This document shows positions 42,359 to 50,322 of a stretch of DNA of 64,000 bases, piece by piece. Position 1 is the stretch's first letter, and each line of letters opens with the position of its first letter. The notes under the pieces were generated by a model, which worked only from the letters and a program-made list of their open reading frames with translations, was not told the origin of the DNA and did no database searches. The translations under genes and the position numbers were made by a program. This DNA comes from Gottfriedia luciferensis (GTDB lineage Bacteria; Bacillota; Bacilli; Bacillales; Bacillaceae_G), in assembly GCF_001712755.1 (NCBI RefSeq), contig NZ_MDKC01000036.1:124001-188000 (forward strand), in the 5' to 3' direction.

Positions 42359-42382
42359 TGCCCTTATCCTCCAATCACTTTT

Positions 42383-42397
42383 TTGAAAACGATTACA
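42383..42397 (+). promoter_or_regulatory. cre site (CcpA) in front of dctP
   Basis: TTGAAAACGATTACA matches the cre consensus WTGNAANCGNWNNCW at every position and lies 25 bp upstream of the dctP start. Repression of dctP by CcpA is known in Bacillus subtilis. Confidence 0.8.
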
Positions 42398-42597
42398 TTT
42401 TTCCGAATTATTTACATGTTACAATTTTGTGAACATTATAAATAGTTAAATTAACTTTTTAAATTGTTTTGTAATTAAAGTAAGTAACAAAATCACGATG
42501 TTTCGTTCAATTGGGCTATATTTTATAGTAAATTGGAAAAGTATGAATAAAATCATGCTAACTTTTAATAATTACTAGTAATTTTACGGAGGTAAAT

Positions 42598-44208
42598 GTG
42601 CGCGATCAGCGATTTAGATTTAAATTAAGTACAATTATCATTTTTTTTGTTTGTTTAGTTGTTCTACTCTCTTTAATGATTACTGATTTATTAATAAGTA
42701 ACAATGTCAGTAATAAACTTATAAAAAATCAAGAAGAAAAGGCCATAATTGTAGCCAGAACTGTTGCTAAATCACAACTTGTAATTGATGAAATAAGTGA
42801 CAAACAGCCCACTACTGCAATTCAAGATTATACAAAGGACATTCAAACCGCCACAAATGTATTATTTATTGTTGTAATGGATATGAACGGAATCCGTAAA
42901 TCCCATCCAAACCCAGAAAAAATTGGCAAACATTTTGTTGGTGGTGATGAAAAAGCAGCACTAAAGGGTAAAGAATATATATCGATTTCACATGGTACAT
43001 TAGGTGAATCAGTTCGTGCTTTTACCCCTATATACAATGGAAGAAATGAACAAATCGGCGTAGTAGCAGTCGGAATATCACTTAAGAGTGTAGAGTCCGT
43101 ACTTGGCAAAAGTCATTGGAACATTCTGATCGTTACTGTTCTTGGTTTAATAATAGGCATTATTGGTGCCATTTTACTTGCAAGGTATATTAAAAGGATA
43201 TTGCTGGGACTCGAACCCTTTGCCATTGCAAGGATTCTTGAGGAGAGGAGTACAATGCTCCAATCCGTTCATGAGGGAATTATCGCAGTCGATAATCAAT
43301 CAATCATTACCTTGGTAAATAAATCAGCATTACAAATCTTTCAAAAGGCTGGGCTTTCTCAAAAACCTGTTGGCATGAAAATAGATGAATATATGCCATC
43401 AACAAGATTGGATTATGTTTTGGAAACAGGTAAACCTGAATTAGATGAAGAACAAAACATAAACGGTATCTCCATCCTCGTTAACCGAGTTCCTCTTCTA
43501 GTAAATGGTGAAGTCGTAGGGGCGATTTCCACTTTCCGAGATAAGACCGAAGTAAATCAGTTAGCCGAACAATTAACTGGGGTAAAAATGTATGCGGAAT
43601 CCCTTCGCGCCCAGTCCCATGAATTTATGAACCGACTTCACGTCATTCTTGGGATGGTCCAAATGAAATCCTATGATGAATTATCAGATTTTATCCGGAC
43701 TTTAGTAAACTATCAAAATCAAGAATTTGGAAATATTACTCAACATATTAAAGACCCTGCTCTGGCCGGATTTATTATGGGAAAATTAAGTTATGCCAGG
43801 GAAGAAAATGTAGAGCTATCTTTTGAATGTAATAATGTCATACCAGAGCCAAAAGACCCTCAGTTCACTCAAGAATTAATAACCATTCTTGGGAATTTGA
43901 TTGATAATTCGATAGAAGCAATGTCTGATACTGATGAAAAAACATTGGAAGTAAATTTTAATTACACTGAGAAATTTTTAACAATCGAAGTTTTAGATTC
44001 AGGACCTGGAATGTCTGATGAACTACAAAAGAAAGTATTTGAAAAAGGTTTTTCCACAAAAGGAGAAAATCGTGGCTATGGCCTTTATTTGGTTGCAAAT
44101 AGCATTCAAAACCTAAATGGGGGATTAATTATCGACTCAAAATTACAGTTAGGGACTGAATTCCATATACAAATTCCATATGAAGAAAAGAGGTATGATC
44201 ATGATTAA
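42598..44208 (+). CDS. dctS: Sensor histidine kinase DctS (CitA/DcuS family)
   Basis: 536 residues from GTG 42598, six bases after GGAGG. Two membrane helices (about 10-32 and 175-198) flank a periplasmic-type PAS sensor (VMDMNGIRKSHPNPEKIGKHF, then FTPIYNGRNEQIGVVAVG), typical for citrate/C4-dicarboxylate sensors. A cytosolic PAS domain (VHEGIIAVDNQSIITLVNKSA) follows, then the kinase core with AQSHEFMNRLHVILGM (phosphoacceptor His) and ATPase motifs NLIDNSIEAM and GPGMSDELQKKVFEKGFSTK. It overlaps dctR by 8 bp and controls the divergent dctP. Confidence 0.92.
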   Translation: MRDQRFRFKLSTIIIFFVCLVVLLSLMITDLLISNNVSNKLIKNQEEKAIIVARTVAKSQLVIDEISDKQPTTAIQDYTKDIQTATNVLFIVVMDMNGIRKSHPNPEKIGKHFVGGDEKAALKGKEYISISHGTLGESVRAFTPIYNGRNEQIGVVAVGISLKSVESVLGKSHWNILIVTVLGLIIGIIGAILLARYIKRILLGLEPFAIARILEERSTMLQSVHEGIIAVDNQSIITLVNKSALQIFQKAGLSQKPVGMKIDEYMPSTRLDYVLETGKPELDEEQNINGISILVNRVPLLVNGEVVGAISTFRDKTEVNQLAEQLTGVKMYAESLRAQSHEFMNRLHVILGMVQMKSYDELSDFIRTLVNYQNQEFGNITQHIKDPALAGFIMGKLSYAREENVELSFECNNVIPEPKDPQFTQELITILGNLIDNSIEAMSDTDEKTLEVNFNYTEKFLTIEVLDSGPGMSDELQKKVFEKGFSTKGENRGYGLYLVANSIQNLNGGLIIDSKLQLGTEFHIQIPYEEKRYDHD

Positions 44209-44914
44209 GGTCTTAATTGTAGAAGATGATCCGATGGTTGCTGAATTCAACAAACGTTATCTTAAAGAGATTAAAGGTTTCAGTTTATTAGGAATTACTC
44301 ATTCCGTGAAAGATGCCATTAAATTCCTTAAAAATGAACAGGTAGACCTTATTTTACTAGATGTTTACATGCCTGGTTCGACTGGACTTGAATTACTTAG
44401 CTTTATTAGAGAACAAAATATGGCAGTAGATGTCATTCTAATAACTGCAGCTGCAGACAAAGAAAAAATCCATACAGCTATAAGATATGGTGCAATAGAT
44501 TATCTAATTAAACCGTTTGAGTTTGAAAGATTTAATCAGGCCTTGATGAGATATAAAGATAAATATAATTTTTTTGCAACTAAAAATTTGTTTAGTCAGG
44601 AAGATCTAGATGAACAGTTCTTTAGTATCGATCAAAAACCTATTGGAGACGCAATGAGTAATTTGCCTAAAGGCTTAACTAGCAGTACTTTACAGGTAGT
44701 CCTAAATGTGATCAAGTCAAAAGGAAACAATCAGTTTACAACTGATGATATCTCTGAGACTACCCTTATATCACGAGTGTCGATACGAAAATATTTGAAG
44801 TTTCTAACCAGTCTTGGTGCTCTTGAAGAGTCATTAACATATGGAATTGGAAGACCAGTCTATTTGTACACTCTAAAATTAGATAAACTCAATCAAGTGA
44901 ATACATTATTTTAA
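44201..44914 (+). CDS. dctR: Response regulator DctR (CitB family)
   Basis: 237 residues from ATG 44201 (AAGAGG seven bases upstream; other in-frame ATGs at 44180 and 44195 are less well placed). Receiver domain: VEDDPMVAEFNKRYL, phosphoacceptor Asp in LILLDVYMPGSTGLELL and Lys in YLIKPFEFERF. The C-terminal part (TTDDISETTLISRVSIRKYLKFLTSLGALEE) is the winged-helix output typical of CitB/DcuR regulators. It should activate dctP in response to external C4-dicarboxylates. Confidence 0.92.
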   Translation: MIKVLIVEDDPMVAEFNKRYLKEIKGFSLLGITHSVKDAIKFLKNEQVDLILLDVYMPGSTGLELLSFIREQNMAVDVILITAAADKEKIHTAIRYGAIDYLIKPFEFERFNQALMRYKDKYNFFATKNLFSQEDLDEQFFSIDQKPIGDAMSNLPKGLTSSTLQVVLNVIKSKGNNQFTTDDISETTLISRVSIRKYLKFLTSLGALEESLTYGIGRPVYLYTLKLDKLNQVNTLF

Positions 44915-44937
44915 AAGTGGCCTTGCCACTTTTTTTA
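44913..44937 (+). terminator. Terminator of dctSR
   Basis: AAAAGTGGC (44913-44921) pairs with GCCACTTTT (44925-44933) around CTT, followed by more T. The stop codon of dctR lies at its base. Confidence 0.82.
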
Positions 44938-44940
44938 ATT

Positions 44941-44971
44941 TTAGGCTCTGTTAAACTATAATGTTGATTTT
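44941..44971 (+). repeat. Left inverted repeat of a 2.65-kb flanked segment
   Basis: TTAGGCTCTGTTAA (44941-44954), seven variable bases, then TGTTGATTTT (44962-44971). The same two blocks at the same spacing occur in inverted orientation at 47558-47588. Confidence 0.65.
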
Positions 44972-45003
44972 TGCGTACTAAAAAAGCCTATTTTCTGATA
45001 TGA

Positions 45004-45070
45004 TCCCCTTATAGTAGACACGTGAAAAAGCCTATCTGATAAAATGGATAGGCAGTCTACTATAGGGGGA
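45004..45070. repeat. Long stem-loop in front of the IS stub
   Basis: TCCCCTTATAGTAGAC (45004-45019) pairs with GTCTACTATAGGGGGA (45055-45070) with one wobble, and the loop contains a second stem GCCTATC/GATAGGC. It ends 6 bp before the transposase stub ATG and probably sequestered translation signals of the element. Confidence 0.6.
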
Positions 45071-45076
45071 TCTATT

Positions 45077-45190
45077 ATGGCTTTAAAAGGAACAAAATTT
45101 AAACACTATTCAATTGAACTAAAACTAAAGGCAGTAAAATTATATGAGGATGGCAATGGAAGCAAGAAAAACCCATTTTATAATTTTTAA
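45077..45190 (+). pseudogene. IS3/IS150-family transposase OrfA stub
   Basis: Only 37 codons from ATG 45077: MALKGTKFKHYSIELKLKAV and KLYEDGNGSKKNPFYNF, then a stop. The first 27 residues match the start of IS150-type OrfA proteins (K-F-x-x-Y-S-x-E-x-K-x-x-A-V-x-L-Y); the helix-turn-helix that should follow and all of OrfB are gone. The insertion element is therefore truncated and inactive. Confidence 0.7.
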
Positions 45191-45393
45191 TTAATTGTAT
45201 ACTTCATACGACTTAGATAACTTGAAGGAATTTAACCTTTTTTACATAAAATATCGGTTCATATTTATGAAGATAATCTGTCATTTTGTAGGATTATAAT
45301 AAATTCTACTCACTGCATTTGTGTATTCAACATCTCCAATTGAGTGCACCTGCTGAAAGACTTTTGGAGAATGAGAACCTAACGGAACTAACA
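45191..45393. other. Non-coding decay zone
   Basis: About 200 bp between the transposase stub and the transglutaminase-like pseudogene; AT-rich, no reading frame. Confidence 0.4.
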
Positions 45394-46003
45394 TTAATTG
45401 TTTTTATCTTTATAGGAACGATCAGCGTTTACTCTGTTATCGAAATTGATTGTAAAAAAGAAAAGGTATGGTAAGATCCAATCGTAGTAAGAAAAGCCAT
45501 CATTAAATGATTCTTTTATAACTACTGTACTCTTACTGCTCAGGGCTAATTCAACAGCATTTAATGGTTGGTTATTTTTATAGGTAACTACCATTGAACT
45601 GAGGATCTACCATTATCCATTTTCTTATTTTAGAAATATATATTTCTACGACGACGTGACCTGCACCATATTGTCTGGTCTCACAATCCTGTGTTTTTAA
45701 TGATAATATTCTCGAGCGAAGTCCCAAAGCATTTAAACACCCATTTAGAACTACTGCATATTCACAAACTTGCTCTAAAATATATAAAGGATCAGAGTGA
45801 TTGGGTACGTTTTCACCATTATGCTCCCATTAACTATTTACCCAATTCATTACAGCTTTCACTTTTGCCAAATCGTCCATATCATCATTAATTAGGCTTC
45901 TTAATTTATACCTCTCACGAAGTTCTTTTAGATATTGATGGTTGTAATCAAGCCATAAAAACTTATCTTGAGTCCGAATTTCTTCAAAAGAAAAGGTAAT
46001 CAT
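45394..46003 (-). pseudogene. Transglutaminase-like domain protein, inactivated
   Basis: From ATG 46003 (GGAGGACTTATA upstream) the frame reads MITFSFEEIRTQDKFLWLDY up to VMNWVNS, then TAA, then WEHNGENVPNHSDPLYILEQ, VCEYAVVLNGCLNALGLRSR and GAGHVVVEIYISKIRKWIMV before ending; the tail (NNQPLNAVELALSSKSTVV and DGFSYYDWILPYLFFF) continues in another frame to 45394. The Cys (LNGCLNALG) and His (GAGHVV) of the transglutaminase/NLPC-like triad are visible. One nonsense codon (probably Leu TTA to TAA), a small deletion before CEYA and one frameshift inactivate it. Confidence 0.75.
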
Positions 46004-46418
46004 TATAAGTCCTCCATATAATTACATAACATTGATTATCTAATAAATTCTACTCAAAAGTCTATTTATCTCTTTGACTAAAAATAACCTTCTAATTCAA
46101 AATAAAATTCTCATCATTATCATTCCTTATTCTACTAATCTGCCATTTAGCGTGATAAAAAAATCGACTATAAAGCCGATCATGTTGTTCAACTACATCA
46201 TAGTTATGGTAAATTCATATCTCGCAATTTAGACTGATGTTTCAGTTGCTTATCCATTTTAAAGAATAGCCAATTCATTTCAAATTATCTTGAACTAGAT
46301 CTCGAGTCGCTTTAATGAACTAAAGTAGAATTTAGATGAAGAAGAAAATTTTCATTAGATTTTCATTTTTATATTGTAAGTTTTAGTAGTTATCAAATTT
46401 AGGAGGAGTAATCTACTT
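46004..46418. other. Intergenic region with repeat copy C
   Basis: About 415 bp. It contains the 34-bp repeat copy C (46126-46159) and an adjacent hairpin ATCGAC/GCCGAT followed by TGTTGTTCAAC. No gene is visible. Confidence 0.45.
46126..46159 (+). repeat. 34-bp palindromic dispersed repeat, copy C
   Basis: Begins CTTATTCTACTAATCTGCC and ends GCGTGATAAA; shares CTGCCATTTA with copies A and B at the same position of the unit. Confidence 0.6.
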
Positions 46419-46859
46419 ATGAAAAAGAGAATGGGATTAATATTTACTGCAATAGCTTTGATGGTAATAATGTTAAGTGCTTGTGGAAGTGCTTCTAAAA
46501 ATACTTCCAAAGATGCAACATCTAACAAAAAGTCGGATACCACAGTACAAACATCAAAAACTGCAAATCCATCATCTAAAAATTCAACAACAGGAAATGT
46601 AGTTGATATTAAGGTTATGGCGAAGGATTTTGCATATGATAAAAAAGAAATTCATGTTAAAAAAGGAGATAAGGTAAGAATCACTCTTCATAGTGATGAT
46701 GGGGGACATGGTTTTACTCTTCCAGCATTTAATGTAAACATTCAAGGTAATAAGAGTGCTGAATTTATAGCAAATAAAACAGGCACTTTTGAATACCACT
46801 GTTCTATATTCTGTGGATCAGGACATACTCAAATGACAGGAAAATTAATCGTAGAATAG
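46419..46859 (+). CDS. Cupredoxin lipoprotein with a COX2-type CuA site
   Basis: 146 residues. Lipoprotein signal MKKRMGLIFT...VIMLSAC (lipobox Cys22), a Ser/Thr/Lys-rich linker (about 23-60), then a cupredoxin domain. Copper ligands are arranged as in the CuA site of cytochrome c oxidase subunit II: His97 in GGHGFTLP, then C-S-I-F-C-G-S-G-H-T-Q-M with Cys128, Cys132, His136 and Met139. No membrane helices or other oxidase genes accompany it, so it is a free, membrane-tethered electron carrier or copper-binding protein outside the cell. Strong AGGAGGAG precedes the ATG. It lies inside the inverted-repeat-flanked segment. Confidence 0.87.
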   Translation: MKKRMGLIFTAIALMVIMLSACGSASKNTSKDATSNKKSDTTVQTSKTANPSSKNSTTGNVVDIKVMAKDFAYDKKEIHVKKGDKVRITLHSDDGGHGFTLPAFNVNIQGNKSAEFIANKTGTFEYHCSIFCGSGHTQMTGKLIVE

Positions 46860-46894
46860 TCTATAAACTAAAAAGAGAGTTCAAATTGAATGTT

Positions 46895-46925
46895 AAACGA
46901 CTGTCAATCATAGACAGTCGTTTTT
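46895..46925 (+). terminator. Terminator of the cupredoxin gene
   Basis: AAACGACTGTC (46895-46905) pairs with GACAGTCGTTT (46913-46923) and is followed by T. Confidence 0.85.
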
Positions 46926-47025
46926 GATTTAAAAAATCAACATTTTACTTTAACTGAGCCAATATTTTAGTAATAATATACTTGTGTTTTCTTCAACTAA
47001 AGCATGCTTTAGTTAAATAAGATAC

Positions 47026-47466
47026 TTAAAGTTTTTCAATTGAAAAAACCAAGTCATCAAAATTCGTTTCAAAACCAAAGTCATTGCAGTAATAAATAAA
47101 TATACCGTCTTTCTCTTCAACTATCATACCCGATGAGTATGACTGTGATTCCCTTCCATCGCCTTCATCCCAGATATTGTATAAACTTAGATATCCATTT
47201 TTTGAATGACATTTGCAAATAATCTCCTTGGGAGAAGTGTCTTCCCATAAATTAATACTCGGGTAGATTTCTTCATTAAGAGCTGGTATTTCAATCCCCT
47301 TATCTGTTCTTAACCAAATACCTTGCCTATGTAATGATCCTTTATTAATAAATTTAATTTTTATTAATTGTTGATCTACTATTGGTTGTACTTCCCATTT
47401 AATAACGTCGCTCATTCCCTTTTCAGAAAATGACTTACTATAAATTCGCTCAATCCCAATGTCCAT
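47026..47466 (-). CDS. Hypothetical cytosolic protein
   Basis: 146 residues, no signal peptide or membrane helix. Predicted mostly beta-rich and acidic (for example NIWDEGDGRESQSYSSGMIVEEKDGIFIYYC), with Cys residues in ICKCHS and YYCNDFG. I do not recognise a family. GGAGAAG lies seven bases before the ATG. It is convergent with the cupredoxin gene and lies next to the right inverted repeat of the flanked segment. Confidence 0.55.
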   Translation of the reverse strand: MDIGIERIYSKSFSEKGMSDVIKWEVQPIVDQQLIKIKFINKGSLHRQGIWLRTDKGIEIPALNEEIYPSINLWEDTSPKEIICKCHSKNGYLSLYNIWDEGDGRESQSYSSGMIVEEKDGIFIYYCNDFGFETNFDDLVFSIEKL

Positions 47467-47523
47467 TTCTCTTCTCCAATTCGTGTATGTTATATGTATT
47501 TTACACTATAAATTTACAAATTC

Positions 47524-47557
47524 CTTATTCAACTAAACTGTCTGATAGATGAATAAG
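47524..47557 (+). repeat. 34-bp palindromic dispersed repeat, copy D
   Basis: Begins CTTATTCAACTAAACTGTC and ends AGATGAATAAG; its ends CTTATTCA/TGAATAAG are perfect complements. It abuts the right inverted repeat of the flanked segment. Confidence 0.65.
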
Positions 47558-47588
47558 AAAATCAACAATCTTCATTAACAGAGCCTAA
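47558..47588 (-). repeat. Right inverted repeat of the 2.65-kb flanked segment
   Basis: TTAACAGAGCCTAA (47575-47588) is the exact complement of the left end, and AAAATCAACA (47558-47567) of the inner block; the seven bases between differ. Confidence 0.65.
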
Positions 47589-47618
47589 TTTTAAAACGTT
47601 GAAAAGGGGTAGGTAGAA

Positions 47619-47729
47619 ATGAAGAGTAACCTGAAAGAAGCAGTAATACAGCTATACTCCAAAGTAGTGGCAAAAGCTTTAGCAGAGGCTGCAATTCAGC
47701 CAAAGAAAAGAATTACTTCTGCAAATTAA
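47619..47729 (+). CDS. Possible 36-residue small protein
   Basis: ATG 47619 opens 36 codons: MKSNLKEAVIQLYSKVVAKA followed by LAEAAIQPKKRITSAN. AAAGGGGTAGG lies upstream and a strong terminator starts 15 bp behind the stop, so the unit has the form of a small gene. The first 25 residues could form an amphipathic helix. It is just outside the right inverted repeat. No homologue known to me. Confidence 0.45.
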   Translation: MKSNLKEAVIQLYSKVVAKALAEAAIQPKKRITSAN

Positions 47730-47743
47730 ATTAGAAAAAAATA

Positions 47744-47778
47744 AAAAAGGCACTGACTTTGATGGTCAGTGCCTTTTT
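47744..47778 (+). terminator. Terminator behind the small gene
   Basis: AAAAAGGCACTGAC (47744-47757) pairs with GTCAGTGCCTTTTT (47765-47778) around 7 bases; T run on plus, A run gives a T run on minus as well. Confidence 0.85.
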
Positions 47779-47799
47779 CAATACTAGTTTTTTGTTATT

Positions 47800-47988
47800 T
47801 TAGGACGGAGACTGAAATCTCGCAGCTTCAAAATGAGTACTAACATCGCCATCTACATTTGCTCCGATTACACCAGCAATACTACTCTGGGCAAAAATCT
47901 CAATCTTATCTAAAGCATTAAGTTTCTGTATCGTCGAAACATTAACAGCATTCCCGAAGTTTATTGGACCAAAGGAATACTATCTCAT
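47800..47988 (-). pseudogene. Gene fragment downstream of the permease
   Basis: Directly behind the permease stop the minus strand has ATG AGA TAG and then stays open as YSFGPINFGNAVNVSTIQKL, NALDKIEIFAQSSIAGVIGA and NVDGDVSTHFEAARFQSPS to the stop at 47802-47800. A nonsense codon at position 3 and no other start make translation unlikely. The coherent composition suggests a former gene of about 60 codons or the end of a longer one. Family not recognised. Confidence 0.4.
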
Positions 47989-49341
47989 TTACAAGTTTTT
48001 ATTAAGGCGTTTTTTCCATAAATACGTTATCGTAATAAAGAGATAGATGCAAAGTGTAATAATCGTTACGATAATAGGTGTCGTGAAGATGATTCCGATT
48101 AGAATCATCATTAAAGCGATGATCACAGCCCAAGTCGTATATGGGAACCATTTAACTAAATAATCACTCGTTTTTCCAGATGACTGTTTACGTGATTTCA
48201 CATGGGCAAAGGCAATGATCAACCAGATGAATAATACGGTATATCCTAACGATCCCATTAGGAAATCAAAGGTCTTGCTTCCTGCAAATAAGGAAATTAG
48301 AACACCGCCAAGTAAAGTGGAAGTACACATTAATATTGCGTATACTGGAACTTTCCTTTTAGATAATCTTGAAAAGATCTTTGGAATGCGACCGTCCGCA
48401 GATTGCGTATACAGAACGCGGGATGAACCATATAAGCCAGAGTTCATCGATGAAATAATCGCTATTAAAACAACAGCGTTCATTATATGATCAGCTCCAG
48501 GAATCCCTATCATTTTAAAGACCATCACAAATGGACTTTCAGGCACCCCGTTTACTTTGTTCCAAGGAATTAAACTAACGATGATGAAAAATGGAATGAT
48601 ATAGAAAGAAATGATTCTGACCAATGTACTTCGAACAGCTTTTGGTACCACTTTTTCGGGATTTTTCGTTTCTGCTAATGTTACCCCAATTATTTCAGTA
48701 CCACCATATGAATAAATTACCACCAGCATAGCCGAGATCAAACCAGTTGATCCATTCGGAAAGAAACCACCATGGTCTGTTAGATTAGAGAAACCTACTG
48801 CTTTATGATCACCAAAATTCACTAGTAACAACACTAATCCAGCCAAGATGAACACAATGATGACAGTAATTTTAATTAAAGCAAGCCAGTACTCCGTTTC
48901 TGCAAAAACCTTTACTGATAGCAAGTTGATTGTTGTAACTACCACAGAAACAATTAATGCTAGTATCCAGATTGGATAGTCAGGTAACCAATATTGGATG
49001 AAAATGGCAGCAACGATTGACTCGGCCGTGATGTTCAATACCCACATTTTCCAATAAATCCAATCAAGGAAATAAGCAGAATACTTTCCTAAAATAGATT
49101 GGACAAGATCCCTGAATGTTCTTGCATCGCTATTGCGAACCGCCATTTCAGCTAACCCTTGCAAGATAAATAATAAGATGATGCCTCCTAGCAAGTAAGC
49201 AATTATTATGGATGGGCCAGCCATATCAATTGCTGAACTACTTCCCTTAAATAAACCTGCCCCAATGGCACCTCCTAATGCCATCATCGTAATATGTCTT
49301 GACGTCATTGTCCTTTGTAAATTCCGTTTTTCCGTTTTCAT
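47989..49341 (-). CDS. APC-family amino acid permease (YvbW-like, probably leucine)
   Basis: 450 residues, twelve membrane helices of the amino acid-polyamine-organocation superfamily. The start SRHITMMALGGAIGAGLFKGSSSAIDMAGPS carries the helix-1 G-G-x-I-G-x-G-L-F motif, and SYGGTEIIGVTLAETKNPEKVVPKA is the helix-6 region. TTTGGGGAGG precedes the ATG. The T-box leader directly upstream (49361-49635) ties expression to a tRNA charging level; its specifier loop reads GAACTTG, giving Leu whichever common register (CTT or TTG) is used. Bacillus subtilis YvbW is a T-box(Leu)-controlled permease of this family, which supports the same role. Confidence 0.88.
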   Translation of the reverse strand: MKTEKRNLQRTMTSRHITMMALGGAIGAGLFKGSSSAIDMAGPSIIIAYLLGGIILLFILQGLAEMAVRNSDARTFRDLVQSILGKYSAYFLDWIYWKMWVLNITAESIVAAIFIQYWLPDYPIWILALIVSVVVTTINLLSVKVFAETEYWLALIKITVIIVFILAGLVLLLVNFGDHKAVGFSNLTDHGGFFPNGSTGLISAMLVVIYSYGGTEIIGVTLAETKNPEKVVPKAVRSTLVRIISFYIIPFFIIVSLIPWNKVNGVPESPFVMVFKMIGIPGADHIMNAVVLIAIISSMNSGLYGSSRVLYTQSADGRIPKIFSRLSKRKVPVYAILMCTSTLLGGVLISLFAGSKTFDFLMGSLGYTVLFIWLIIAFAHVKSRKQSSGKTSDYLVKWFPYTTWAVIIALMMILIGIIFTTPIIVTIITLCIYLFITITYLWKKRLNKNL

Positions 49342-49360
49342 ATCCTAACCTCCCCAAAAA

Positions 49361-49635
49361 TCAAAAAAGGCATATCATCTCATTCTTCATAATCAAATGA
49401 AGAAAGAGACGATATGCCTTAGCTTACCGCGGTACCACTCTTATTGGCTCTTTTGTGAACCCTACTTTAAAAACCTTATAACGTAGGTCATTCGTTAAAA
49501 CAAGAGAAAAGATTAAATCTAATCTTTCGCTTTACCACTCCCAGGCAAGTTCAAAGTATCATTGGACTGCGTTGCACCAAACCGCAGCTCTCTTAACCTA
49601 ATAATTAACTTTTACTACTCCTGATCTTTGCGTTT
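49361..49635 (-). promoter_or_regulatory. T-box riboswitch leader of the amino acid permease
   Basis: The minus strand shows Stem I with AGTAGT on the 5' side and GAACTTG (49552-49546) on the 3' side, the T-box AGAGTGGTACCGCGG (49441-49427) and a long terminator hairpin with arms AAGGCATATC and GATATGCCTT ending in T6 near 49366. The asnA T-box in this window fixes the register as GAA-N-codon, giving TTG (Leu). Confidence 0.9.
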
Positions 49636-49916
49636 TGATAAATATTTCTGAATATTTTTTATAATAACTAATACTATACGGACGTGAAGCAAACTTGTCA
49701 ACAGTTTTTTTAGGATAATTATTTTAAAAAAACAAATCATAAACGTATTGGTTCAATAGCAAAATAAATCTGTAAAATCCTTTTATTTAAGTATCAAAAT
49801 CCAAATAAATCAAACGATTTTAGTTTCAAATATGACTATTTATCACTTCATTTTTAGTGGTCACATGTAAATAAATCTATGAAAAAAATTACTAAACGAA
49901 ATGGAGAATACCAAGA
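49636..49916. other. Intergenic region
   Basis: About 280 bp of AT-rich sequence between the T-box leader and the next gene; nothing recognisable. Confidence 0.4.
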
Positions 49917-50159
49917 ATGAATGAAATCATCGAAAGTTTGAAGAGCATACAAAATGAAATAAGCCTTAAGCTTAGCAATGCCTTCAACTTCTCAGAAGCC
50001 AATGATAAGCATAACCAAAATTCACATCACGATTATGCTGAATTATCTAAAGCTGCTAAAGAACAGTTAGAGCAAAATAAAGAACATCAAATAGCTAAGA
50101 CAATTTTAAAACATTTAGAAACACTACTTAGTGAGGTTGATAAAATAAAAAACGCTTAA
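49917..50159 (+). CDS. Small helical protein of unknown function
   Basis: 80 residues, charged and rich in Asn, Lys, Glu and His, mostly predicted helix (MNEIIESLKSIQNEISLKLS; KTILKHLETLLSEVDKIKNA). ATGGAG lies upstream at about 10-12 bases, a rather long distance. A weak hairpin (50187-50206) follows. No family recognised. Confidence 0.5.
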   Translation: MNEIIESLKSIQNEISLKLSNAFNFSEANDKHNQNSHHDYAELSKAAKEQLEQNKEHQIAKTILKHLETLLSEVDKIKNA

Positions 50160-50273
50160 CTTTAAACGTTACATAACATTATCGAAAAAAAGGATTTTTT
50201 CCTTTTGTATCAATAATATTTTTAATCAAAATAGCACTCCCAACATTACAAGTTCAGAACCAACTAATACAAA

Positions 50274-50304
50274 AAAATCTCTACGGAATCTTCCATAGAG
50301 ATTT
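50274..50304 (-). terminator. Terminator of the pst operon
   Basis: AAAATCTCTACGGAA pairs with TTCCATAGAGATTTT (one mismatch) around a 2-base loop, with a T run on the minus strand. It lies 20 bp behind the pstA stop, so the operon ends without pstB. Confidence 0.85.
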
Positions 50305-50322
50305 TAAAAAATACATATTTGA

